Shown in pieces: positions 1-8,347 of a stretch of DNA of 64,000 bases. Below the pieces are notes generated by a model, which saw only the letters and a program-made list of their open reading frames with translations, was not told where the DNA came from and made no database searches. Source of the stretch: Chondrus crispus (Eukaryota; Rhodophyta; Florideophyceae; Gigartinales; Gigartinaceae); contig NW_005179260.1 in NCBI RefSeq assembly GCF_000350225.1, positions 25,145-89,144 on the forward strand. The letters run 5' to 3'. Both the position numbers and the translations under genes were made by a program. Numbering within the stretch: the stretch's first letter is position 1; each line of letters starts with the position of its first letter.

Positions 1-44
1 AGAATTGGGATTGCGTGGCATAACGGGTGTCTGTTTTGAGAATA

Positions 45-52
45 TTATAAAG
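45..52 (+). promoter_or_regulatory. TATA-like motif upstream of the 480-aa ORF
   Basis: A TTATAAAG motif lies about 67 bp upstream of the ATG at 119. Its position is plausible for a core promoter, but the motif is short and AT-rich and could occur by chance. Confidence 0.25.
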
Positions 53-118
53 AGCTGATCTCGAGGACGAGGTCTTGCGAGTGCGAAGGTCGCTGACACG
101 GAAGGCAAAAGGCGCAGC

Positions 119-1561
119 ATGAGTCCTATGGGAGGGGCGCGCGTTGGGATGCAGAAAGCGCCGGTCGGGAGGGTGGGAAAAAGGAGGAGGCGGAGCCGGC
201 GTGGCGGCGGCCGGCGCCTGCGGCGCAGGGCGCAGAAGCTTGCATCTCTGCAACTTGCGAGCAGACAGGCTGCGACGGAACGAGGAGCAAGGGTGCTGGA
301 CGAGGCAGGGGCCGAGGCAAGTGTGGGCACCGGTGAAGAGGAAATGGTGGAAGGAGGGGCGCCAATGAGAGAGGCGGGAGAGGAGGAGGAAGATGCAGTA
401 GGGTTGAAGGGCGGAGAAGCAAGTGCAGCAGTGTTGAAGGACTGCGTGGAGAGAGCTGCAGAGGGGAATGACGGAGGACCAGCAAATTTAGCAGCAGCCG
501 AGGTGGAAGGGGGCGAGCGAGCGAGTGCAGCAGTGGACGAGAACCAGGGAACAGCGTTCATAGCAGAGCCCGGGGGGCACTACCGGGGATCGCAGCTGCG
601 GGTCGGCTCTTCCAGGGTACTGTCTACCCTGGACAGGCAGAAATTGCCAACTGCCGTGTATTGCGATCGTGGTCGTTGGCTGGTAGAGGCACTGGTCTTG
701 AGGGATGGCAGTGACGGCAGGAACGCGCTCGTGTTCAGAAGGGGAGTGCCCAACGCATGCGCGCAGGCAACAGCATCCGTGGAGGCCTTTCATCCCATAG
801 ATTGGGACGCGGAATTATTTTCCTGTGCACGAGAGGGCGAAATCGTCTTGTCCACATACGCGGTGTATGGATCACGGTTCGATGGAGGAATGACGGAACG
901 GGAATGGCACGATTGTGTAATTCCGGCCCGTCGTCGGAGAGTGTCAAGGCAGCCTCGTGTAGACGAGGTGGCGAGGCACGTCTTTGAGTTTTTGAGAAAG
1001 CACCCGGGGCTGGCTGTAAGGACCTCCGGCATCGGGTGTCGCGGGTCCGTGAACTGGCCGGCAGGAGCGCGGTGCCTGCTTGAAGGACAACCGAGGCGTA
1101 CTGCCGCTACACATGATTGTGGGAGGGCGGCGTTAGTTAATGCTGTTTTCGCATTACGAGGAGCAGGTGCGGCTGACGAGGTGGAGCGGAGAATTGACGG
1201 GGATCCGCGAATCTTCTCGTGCTTCAAACCACTTGGCCTGATCCTTCATGGGGCAAGAGAGGCGTTGATACAATGTCGAGCTGTGGGCGACGGTGAGTCA
1301 CAACGTGCAATTCAATCAGCAGATAGGGGAGCGGCGTTTAGGGTATTGGCCGCGAAGCGGTCCGGCATTTTCATAGTGCGACTTCAGGAAGTGAAAATGG
1401 TCGATCATGCCGTGGTTGTGCATGCAGATGCTGGAGTTATCGTAGACTCTACAGAGTCGACTGCGATAGTTCTTACTGGAGAAAACCTTGAGCGATGTGG
1501 CGGGGAGAAGGTGCAAAGCCTTAGAGTAGTGGAGGTAAGAGAGATAAAGGGAAGGGTGTAG
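119..1561 (+). CDS. 480-aa protein with papain-like (Cys-His-Asp) C-terminal domain, antisense to Copia-1
   Basis: The single-exon ORF starts at an ATG and has no family match I can name. Residues 17-40 are very Arg/Lys-rich, like a nuclear-localisation or nucleic-acid-binding tail. Residues 60-145 are acidic and low complexity. Residues 146-280 look globular. In the C-terminal part a Cys sits in HDCGRAALVNAV (Cys334), followed about 85 residues later by a strand ending in DHAVVV (His430) and VIVDS (Asp443). The order Cys, hydrophobic helix, His, Asp, each His/Asp on a beta-strand, is that of papain-fold peptidases such as Josephin or C39-like enzymes. A thiol-peptidase or deubiquitinase-like role is therefore inference. 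The ORF ends 20 bp from the RNase H end of the convergent Copia-1 pol, and no LTR separates them. It may be an accessory antisense ORF of that element or an unrelated neighbour. Confidence 0.55.
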   Translation: MSPMGGARVGMQKAPVGRVGKRRRRSRRGGGRRLRRRAQKLASLQLASRQAATERGARVLDEAGAEASVGTGEEEMVEGGAPMREAGEEEEDAVGLKGGEASAAVLKDCVERAAEGNDGGPANLAAAEVEGGERASAAVDENQGTAFIAEPGGHYRGSQLRVGSSRVLSTLDRQKLPTAVYCDRGRWLVEALVLRDGSDGRNALVFRRGVPNACAQATASVEAFHPIDWDAELFSCAREGEIVLSTYAVYGSRFDGGMTEREWHDCVIPARRRRVSRQPRVDEVARHVFEFLRKHPGLAVRTSGIGCRGSVNWPAGARCLLEGQPRRTAATHDCGRAALVNAVFALRGAGAADEVERRIDGDPRIFSCFKPLGLILHGAREALIQCRAVGDGESQRAIQSADRGAAFRVLAAKRSGIFIVRLQEVKMVDHAVVVHADAGVIVDSTESTAIVLTGENLERCGGEKVQSLRVVEVREIKGRV

Positions 1562-1580
1562 GAGGAATAAGGGAAAAGCT

Positions 1581-2120
1581 CTAGTTTCTTATTATCCACT
1601 GTTCAGGTTGAATAGCTAATAAACCAGAGCTCACGACGTGTTTTAGCGCTGTTTGAGACATCGACTTTGTCAATCCGTCGGCGATATTTTGGGAACTGCG
1701 GACGAAGCCAATATCAGATATAACTTTGTCACGAAACCCCTCGCGAGCGGCGGCGATGTCGAGCATAGTTCGCTTCTCTGAGGTGCGCGAACCTTTTGAG
1801 ATCACATCGAAGAGAGACTTGGAGTCTGTGAACAGTTGTACAGGGATCTGGCGGCCGCATATATCGCTCAACTCAGCAGCGAGGGTGGAAGCAACATCAA
1901 ATAGATCGCTGAATGCGATAACTTCGCCAGCCATGGCGGAACGGACGACTCTTTTGGACTTGTACGACTTGAATTGAATTGGAACAGAGTTTCCAAAACG
2001 ATCAGCAAGGAATGAAATGTGCCCGAGCTGCGTAGAAAGGTCATGGTTGTTTGCAAACGATGCGTCTGCAAATTCGACAACACGCAGCGAGTCGTTGTCG
2101 AGCTTTGGGATTTTCAGTAT
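1581..2120 (-). pseudogene. Copia-1 RNase H domain, out of frame with pol
   Basis: This is the C-terminal continuation of the Copia-1 pol. It is displaced into the -1 frame relative to the upstream ORF, which ends at a TGA at 2114-2116. Read in the new frame it gives the expected copia RNase H signature: a VEFADASFAN-type first Asp, then KSKRVVRSAMAGE, a FTDSKSLFDV motif and an IADGLTK end, closing at 1581. It aligns with the corresponding end of Copia-3. The break falls between codons at about 2118-2121 and is most simply a one-nucleotide deletion. With this break a full RT-RNase H polyprotein cannot be made without a second frameshift. Confidence 0.85.
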
Positions 2121-4747
2121 ATTCGATTACATGTCGCGTACTTTGTAGCCTTATTTAGACGACGAATCAGCACGGGTTTCTCTGTGAGGAACCGCTCCTC
2201 GGTGACTTGTGCGAGCTGGGAAATTTCAAATTGGCAATCAGGTCGGGTGTTCGCCAGCCATGCAAGGCGCATGCGCATAGATCGAAACTCGGTACATGAA
2301 GCGTCACTGGGGAGTCTCTCCAGCTTCTTAAGGTAGAAATGCTGGTTTTGAACTAAGTTGCCGTCTCTGTCGCGAACAAGGGAGAACCCGCTAAAGGTAC
2401 ATGGTATTGTCTCGTCATCGCCCATCTGGAACCGGGCATTTGTCCTTTTTGCCAATTGACGAAATGCGGGTGAGCCGGTTCGAAGAAGATCATCAACGTA
2501 TCCACCGCTGAGTCCGACCAGGAGGCCATCGGAGACGAGTTTGTAGAGGGCTGGATCGGAACGGAGAGGTGTCATACCCAAATCATTACGGTGGTGATCG
2601 TCAATGGTCTTGTGCCATAAGTCACCGGAATCGCAGAGTCCGTAGAGGGGCTTCAACAGTTTGAGACACTGCTCCGGTGGGAGCTCGAACTCTGGTACGG
2701 GCTTTGTGATGAATAGCTCACGTGACAGTGGTTCAGCAGATTGGAGGTACGCCTGACGTACATCGGCAGTCCAGATATGGAATCCATGAATGGCGGCAAG
2801 GGCTAGGAGGAGTCTGATGGACTGTGGCTGGAGGGTCGCTGCTGTGTGCACCATGAGGTCCTTCATGCGGTCACGATGTCCTCCGATGACGTAACGTGCC
2901 TTGAATTTCACCTGGCCATCTTCGGTGGACTTGATGGCCAGGACGAAGCGACCGGGTAGGACGTTTGCGTCCTTTGGAACCTCTTCCCGTAGTATAATGC
3001 TGAAGGTACCACGTTCCAGTAATCCCTTTATTTCGTCGCGCTTAGCTTGAGACATCTTTACCGACGAAGCCCGGGGATCTCTAGGGTCAATGATCTCTGT
3101 CAGATGAACCGAGTATTCATCTTCGTCGGGAGAATTGAAGTGCGTGAAAGCACGGCAGATGTCGGAGAACAGGGAATGAGCGACAACGGGTGGGAGAATG
3201 TAGCGCTTCACCTGCGCTACGTTGAAAGGACGGGCGGCGCCGATCGTCACATCTTGTATATATACGAGTTTTTTGGTGGCATCCATAGCGAGAACCGTAA
3301 ATGGTCCGAGCCATTCACCGATACGGTGATTCACGACCTTCTCGCGCCATACTAGGACCTTGTCCCCCGGGTCGTAAGCGCGGTCGGCTGCTGGCGGAAC
3401 GGAATGCCGCAGGGCCCTGGATATACGCATCTTTGCCATGATGCGTTGCATCTCAGTGCGGGCTTCGTGAACCATTTCGGCCCGTTCGGCCAGTTTGTCT
3501 CGGGTCTTCGGGGTTTCTGATGGGGTGTATACTCTCGGCAGTTCCCCAAATACGAGGGATGACGGGACGAGACCTTCGGGACCTAATGTGTCGTTCATTG
3601 CTTTGACCGCCAATTGAAGGAGAAGCTCTTTGTCTACGTTGGGGTAGTCAATCCTCATCTTCCGGAAGGTACTGCGGACGGGCTCGTGGTACCGTTCACC
3701 AATTCCTAGGCTGGAATGCGCCTCTATGCCAGTTCCTTGGACTTCGACATTTGCTCGTGCAGCCAGAGAGATAAAAGGTTCGCTTTTCCCGAGGTTGCTG
3801 CCCTGGTCGACTAGTATTCTGTTCGGGAGGCCAGTATAAATCGAAGCCCAGCAACGTAAGAGGGCGTCCCAGACAGCATTGGTGCTCATGTTAGGGAGAA
3901 AGCGAGCGGCAGAGAAACGGGTCGATTCATCCACGATATGCAAAACGGGCAGAGAGTTGATGTACATAATGTCCATCATGATGCGTTCATTAAAGCGTGC
4001 ATTCTCAGTCCCGAAAGAAACACAAAATCGAACAGGTGCGGGCTGAATACGCTGACAGGGATCACAGCGCCGCGAAATGTTCTTCAAGAGTTTCAGGGTC
4101 TGCGGCGTAGCGTGTTCTGGACGAGCTCTCCGGAGCAGATGGAAAAGCTTCGTCGCGGATGGGTGAAAGAACTGTCGGTGAAGCTTTTGAAGCTGTGATT
4201 CGGTGAAGTGGATCGTAGATGCATTGGCAATCGGCACGTACACGTGACGAGTCTTCGCTCTTAACAAAGGAATAAGCCATTCGTCAAAGTAAGCCTGTCG
4301 TCCGTCTTGGAGTTCTTGCGCAGATCTTCGCGCAAGTCTGTGAAAAACAGTATCGGCGACAAGTTGCTCGCGGTCCAGTACGTCCATGCCCAGCAACGCT
4401 GGGATGTCAGCCTCGACAATGTCGAAGTCGACAAGGGTGGGGTCGACACCTGGTGGTGTTGCAAGGGGCAAAGATATGCGTCCGAGCGAAGGGAAAGATT
4501 TGTCTCCAAATCGGAAGCGGCTTCCAGATTGGAGTATATCTCGACCGTGGTTTTTGGCTACACGGAGGAGGCGATTCAACTCCCGCTTGCCGACAACTGA
4601 CTTTGGAGCACCAATGTCGACGCAGAAGCCGAGAGGGCGGCGTGATGAGCATTCACGTTTGATTTCGGCTATAAGAATCTTTCTACAGTCAACTTCATGT
4701 GCTGGAATCTGGTAGCAAAGGGATATAGCCTTAGGCGGACAAGACAA
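2114..4747 (-). CDS. Copia-1 pol: protease, integrase, reverse transcriptase
   Basis: The ORF of about 877 codons has no ATG. It is open upstream across the gag stop, as expected if made by frameshifting from gag. Domains in order: an aspartic-protease region with CVDIGAPKS (residues 42-50; Ile replaces the catalytic-motif Thr/Ser); an integrase zinc motif H190-x4-H195 with C228-x2-C231; an integrase core with D259, D314 (VDQGSN) and E351 (GIGERYH); and reverse transcriptase with ADVRQAYLQS around 661 and YVDD at 750-753. The ORF stops just before RNase H. It reverse-transcribes and integrates the element in related copies. The altered protease motif and the lost RNase H frame make this copy probably inactive. 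Confidence 0.88.
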   Translation of the reverse strand: MSCPPKAISLCYQIPAHEVDCRKILIAEIKRECSSRRPLGFCVDIGAPKSVVGKRELNRLLRVAKNHGRDILQSGSRFRFGDKSFPSLGRISLPLATPPGVDPTLVDFDIVEADIPALLGMDVLDREQLVADTVFHRLARRSAQELQDGRQAYFDEWLIPLLRAKTRHVYVPIANASTIHFTESQLQKLHRQFFHPSATKLFHLLRRARPEHATPQTLKLLKNISRRCDPCQRIQPAPVRFCVSFGTENARFNERIMMDIMYINSLPVLHIVDESTRFSAARFLPNMSTNAVWDALLRCWASIYTGLPNRILVDQGSNLGKSEPFISLAARANVEVQGTGIEAHSSLGIGERYHEPVRSTFRKMRIDYPNVDKELLLQLAVKAMNDTLGPEGLVPSSLVFGELPRVYTPSETPKTRDKLAERAEMVHEARTEMQRIMAKMRISRALRHSVPPAADRAYDPGDKVLVWREKVVNHRIGEWLGPFTVLAMDATKKLVYIQDVTIGAARPFNVAQVKRYILPPVVAHSLFSDICRAFTHFNSPDEDEYSVHLTEIIDPRDPRASSVKMSQAKRDEIKGLLERGTFSIILREEVPKDANVLPGRFVLAIKSTEDGQVKFKARYVIGGHRDRMKDLMVHTAATLQPQSIRLLLALAAIHGFHIWTADVRQAYLQSAEPLSRELFITKPVPEFELPPEQCLKLLKPLYGLCDSGDLWHKTIDDHHRNDLGMTPLRSDPALYKLVSDGLLVGLSGGYVDDLLRTGSPAFRQLAKRTNARFQMGDDETIPCTFSGFSLVRDRDGNLVQNQHFYLKKLERLPSDASCTEFRSMRMRLAWLANTRPDCQFEISQLAQVTEERFLTEKPVLIRRLNKATKYATCNRIY

Positions 4748-4788
4748 TGGTTTTGGGCGATGTAGATTAGGTGCGGGTCCACATCGCC

Positions 4789-6801
4789 TTAATGAAAATT
4801 TGATGGAGGCATCTGCTGCGACAAACTTCCAGAGACGATATTCGTGACAAACTCCCTGTCCAGGTTGTCTGCATGATCATTTTCACGATTAGCGATCGTC
4901 AAGGCGTCATCGAACTCTTGTGCTGCAGTTTCTCCGAGGTGAGTGGCATCTCTCTCCGTCCCAGAAAGGTCATTATCATCACCGGACTGAGATTCTTCCT
5001 CCATTCCGAGAACGTAGTCGCGAATGATGTGAACATGGGATTCCCCTTTGCGAAGCCTCGAGCGTGCGTTGGCTGCGATTGCCCCGGGACTGCACCGATG
5101 ACCTGGCTTCCACGGAAGGGAGCATTTGAAGCACTCGTTCCGTCGGCGGGCTTCCTCAAAGGTGCGGCCGTTACTTGTCAGCCGGGGCGCCGATGTGGCT
5201 CGATATCTTTCAGGACGTCTTGGCAAATGCTTGCGAACATCACGAGGATGGCGCCCATAGCGTTGGAAGAACATCTCTGCGGCTTCCTCCTGCACCTCAG
5301 TGATGCGAGATGAGAACACATGTGGGCGGGCCTCTCTAAGCTCGTTAGACAGCTGAAGGCTTTCATGCAATGCAGTCACGAAAGAATGAAACTTGTAGTG
5401 ATGAGAGACTATGTTCCGGATAGGAGCTAGGGCCCATTCGCAACTGAGGACCGCCTTCCGCAAGAAGCGGATCTTATTCTCATCAGAGCGAAATCACGGA
5501 GGGCATTGCGGCGTGAGGAGTTCAATTTGTTCCACAATCTTAGTAAGGTTTTCTGAGTGTGTAGTCAGGGAGCGCGCGGACATGAACGCGTCTAGGCTTA
5601 GGCTCTCAAGCGTGGATTGGACCTGTAGCTGCCTAGAGTCACTGTCATATTCGCGCTTCATGAGTTCACACACTTGGTTGTACGACATCCCTGGACTGTA
5701 ATGGTTCAGCAGAAATGTTCGGGCAGGTCCCTCGAGGACGTTCATGAAGTACTCAGCCTTCTGAAGAGCGGTCAAGCGGTGCTGACGTGCGCACGCCTCG
5801 TAGTCTCGTATAAGATGTTCCACAGACTGTGACATGTCGCCAGTGAACTTCCGACCAGAGAACTGCTTGTGGACATAATTTGCCTTGCGAGTGTCTCCCC
5901 AGTCCGGGGAGTTATCGAGGGCATTGGCACCTTGAGTTGAAGGTCTGGTTGCTGCTCTCGGCCGCAGAGCGTCCATAGCTGTTAAGGGCGAGGGTAGTTC
6001 CTGGCTGCGGACCTGTCCAGCGTCAAAGACGACCGAACCGATTCCGGGACCTGGGGGATACCGATCAAATCCCCGCGAATGTAGTGTGATTGGATCTGGG
6101 ACCGGTGCAGAGACCTCCGGTGCGGTTCTCTGGGATGAGCCTCCGGGGTTGGGCGCAGCCCTCACCGTGGAGGTTCCACCAGTTCGGCGAGAAAGCAGGG
6201 CACGTGCCTGCTTGAACTTGTCGACAACTGAACGAGTTGAACGGGGGTCTAAACCAAGAACAAATGCGAGCCAGACTTGGTTCATGATGCTTTTGTGGGC
6301 CAGTTCATAGTCACGGAGGAACACTCCTGATATAAAGTCGGCAGGTATGTCATCAAAGCCGTAAAGTTCGGCAATGCTGTAAAGGACCTTGATCGGGAAT
6401 GTTGGTCGACAGTAGTAACCTTCAGTGAAGACGGATGATGGGGCAGGTAGCATGTCAGACATAGTCTCACAAACATCGATCGGTTTAGGCATTACGGCTT
6501 GGGTTGTCCCCGAGCTTTGGGCCACGGGATACAGATGAAGCACATTCCTTGCGGCACCGAGGTACTGACTGTAGAAGTCATCCTCCTCTTGGATGCAGGT
6601 CGCCATCTTCTGGAGGCGAGCATATCGCTGAAAGGCTTGCGCCTTTGTTATAACCGTTGGAGCTGTATCACCATCTGTAACGGTGGGTGAAGAGTTGGTA
6701 AGATTGGCCGGGGCAGAGGCGTTGTCTTGCGATATATTGGGAAGGGTGGATGGGATCTTCTGATCTGCACGAAGGGATGAAAGTTGAAGCACAAATCGCA
6801 T
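4789..6801 (-). pseudogene. Copia-1 gag with an internal stop codon
   Basis: The frame starts at an ATG (6801-6799) and ends at TAA 4789-4791, but is broken by a TGA at 5494-5496. The frame is the same on both sides. Alignment to Copia-3 gag places an Arg-containing segment here, so a CGA-to-TGA change is likely. The middle holds a retrotransposon capsid-like helical region around DMSQSVEHLIRDYEACAR. Downstream of the stop is a zinc knuckle of the CFKCxxxWxPGHRC type. The product would form virus-like particles and bind element RNA. The stop removes the zinc knuckle from any unsuppressed product. Confidence 0.85.
4795..4801 (-). promoter_or_regulatory. Candidate -1 ribosomal frameshift site at the gag-pol junction of Copia-1
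   Basis: On the minus strand the heptamer A AAT TTT is followed by CAT and the gag stop TAA (4791-4789). In the gag frame the codons are AAT TTT. After a one-base back-slip both tRNAs can re-pair on AAA TTT, and the ribosome then enters the pol frame, which is open through TCA TTA AGG. This fits the X XXY YYZ rule. No downstream pseudoknot was assessed. Confidence 0.5.
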
Positions 6802-7116
6802 CTTCGAATCCGGATTGTCGTTGAACGGTGTTTTTGTGCCTCGCGCGAGCTATCGCTCGTACGATCGAGCGATTGAGTAGTCGCGCGGTGGGGAAGACGG
6901 GGTGATCCGGCGAATGCCTTCAAGAATAGAGAACGCGCGCCGGCCAATGCCTTTGCTATAGAAGTGTAGCTTGGTGCTTTTACAACTCTAATAAACGTTC
7001 TGGTCTTTTGAAAGGGTAGGGTGAATACACTACCATGGCATAAGTATCTCGGCACCACGGGAGCTCACCGGCCGGTGGGGACGGTAGTGTAAGCCCATGT
7101 AAGCCTCAGAAACGGA
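6802..7116 (-). other. Upstream region of Copia-1 (leader and presumed 5' LTR, not delimited)
   Basis: This stretch without a gene should contain the leader and 5' LTR of Copia-1. It includes a small inverted repeat around 6851-6873 (TCGCTCG/CGAGCGA). With the other LTR outside the window I cannot set its boundaries, and no clear primer-binding site was recognised. Confidence 0.35.
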
Positions 7117-7165
7117 CATTCATAAATGTTTTCATGTGAACACCATGTGAACACATTTATGAATG
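7117..7165. repeat. Imperfect inverted repeat (about 49 bp)
   Basis: CATTCATAAATGT at the left is matched by ACATTTATGAATG at the right, giving a 13-bp perfect outer stem with a partly paired interior. It overlaps the left edge of the dispersed repeat at 7150-7440 and may be its terminus. Confidence 0.6.
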
Positions 7166-7440
7166 GTAAAGTTATCTTATATGTTGGTGCAAGGGTTTCT
7201 ACAACCTACTCTACTGTAAAGGCCTGTTTACAATCGTTACCATGCCTCCGATTCCCAAGACGACACTGAGTGGCTTCTCTTGCATTAGATTTGAGATCGC
7301 TTGAAATGTTTTCACAGTTACCGTAGAGTCCAGTATGCAAGCTTGTCTGTGAACGAAAGTGTGAGAAATGTATGTGCTTTTCCACTTCGTCTATGCACAT
7401 GCAACGTGAAATGCGCGACACCTATTCCGCACATAGGCAA
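7150..7440 (+). repeat. Dispersed repeat family R1, copy 1
   Basis: The segment matches 10038-10420 in direct orientation over most of its length. Examples are GGTGCAAGGGTTTCTACAAC, CTGTAAAGGCCTGT and TTCGTCTATGCACATG in both. It has no coding capacity I can recognise and is probably a non-autonomous element or an old LTR. Copy 1 lacks the foldback insertion seen in copy 2. Confidence 0.75.
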
Positions 7441-7605
7441 AGGTTCGCGCCCCACCACTGGAATCAAACTTGCAGGAGCCGGAAAACAAGTCTTGTATTT
7501 TCACGTCACAAAGTTTATTGAATTGTCATCTACTCACAGAAAAGGGCCTGTAAGAGACCTAACCGCAGCAACCGCTCGGCCCTGCCCACAAACCATACCC
7601 GAAGC

Positions 7606-8250
7606 CTAATCGCTTGAAGAGCAGCCAGAGCTACCACCGCAGTTGCGGAACGGCTGCGGCTGGGGCGGCGGAGGGGGGGGAGCCGTGCGGGCAGGCCCGC
7701 GGGACCTCCTGGGGCGGCGAGGCGCGGGGCGCCCGGGGCGACGTCCGGGTCCAGGGCGGAACGTTCCAGGTCGACGCCCGCCACCAGAGCCAGGTCCGCA
7801 CTGGCAGTTGCAATCGCACACGCCACCCGGACCCGGGCGCGGGTTGACAGGACGCGGGTTCACTGGACGCGGATTGATCGGGCGAGGGCGGGGGCGGGGG
7901 CGAGGGCGGGGGCGGACACGCGGCGGCTGCGTGGGGGGTGTTGGGGGCGCCGGGATGAACGGGAAGCCGCAACCGCTTCCGCTTCCGCTTCCGCTTCCGC
8001 TGCAGCTGCTGTCGCGAACGAGCGCGTCCATGTCGACGTCCTCGGCCTCCACGGCGGCCTTGACTGCTGTCTCGGCCCTCACGCTCTCCGGCACGAGCTT
8101 GCTGTTCGCGTCAAATGCCTCCTCGCGACGCTCCTTCCGCGTGAGCGTCCGCGTCGGAGGGATCGCACGCACCTCCTGCGCGGAGCCGGCCGCCACGAAG
8201 ACCACACTGAGGAAGGCCAGAGAGGCCAACATGAGAATGAAAGAACGCAT
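7606..8250 (-). CDS. Secreted Gly/Ser- and Pro/Arg-rich protein (function unknown)
   Basis: I place the start at the ATG at 8248-8250 because it opens directly into a signal peptide (MRSFILMLASLAFLSVVFVA, cleavage probably after the AGSA segment). The frame is open about 80 bp further upstream, towards the TATA motif, without a signal-like sequence. The mature protein has a charged region with PTRTLTRKERREE, then a cluster of SG repeats ending in C-G-C. Next comes a long PRPRPRP and NPRPVNPRP tract, a CDCNCQC cluster, an Arg/Pro/Gly region and a C-terminal NCGGSSGCSSSD. Paired cysteines and Pro/Arg repeats suggest an extracellular-matrix or cell-wall protein; that role is inference. GC content is much higher than in its surroundings. 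No homologue is recognised. Confidence 0.7.
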   Translation of the reverse strand: MRSFILMLASLAFLSVVFVAAGSAQEVRAIPPTRTLTRKERREEAFDANSKLVPESVRAETAVKAAVEAEDVDMDALVRDSSCSGSGSGSGSGCGFPFIPAPPTPPTQPPRVRPRPRPRPRPRPINPRPVNPRPVNPRPGPGGVCDCNCQCGPGSGGGRRPGTFRPGPGRRPGRPAPRRPRRSRGPARTAPPPPPPQPQPFRNCGGSSGCSSSD

Positions 8251-8339
8251 TGCGGGTTGTTTCTGTGGCGGGCTGTGATGCTCAAGTTGCTTGCTGCAGT
8301 GAGCTGATGAAGAGTTGCGTGAAAAAGACAACTGGCGCG

Positions 8340-8347
8340 TTTAAATA
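8340..8347 (-). promoter_or_regulatory. TATA box for the secreted Pro/Arg-rich protein gene
   Basis: TATTTAAA on the minus strand lies about 90 bp upstream of the ATG at 8250. That predicts transcription starting near 8310 and a short 5' UTR, which also supports the downstream ATG over any earlier start. Confidence 0.5.

Larger units (their letters stand above)
1581..6801 (-). mobile_element. Copia-1: decayed Ty1/copia retrotransposon (gag-pol core)
   Basis: On the minus strand the order is gag (6801-4789), then protease, integrase, reverse transcriptase and RNase H (4747-1581). Integrase before reverse transcriptase identifies the copia superfamily. The element is damaged. It has an in-frame stop in gag (5494-5496), a one-base frame loss near 2118-2121 before RNase H, and a DIG instead of DTG/DSG protease motif. 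Its LTRs are not delimited: the right one should lie within about 6850-7115, and no partner is visible on the left before the window edge. In its pol sequence it is closest to Copia-3 in this window. Confidence 0.85.
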
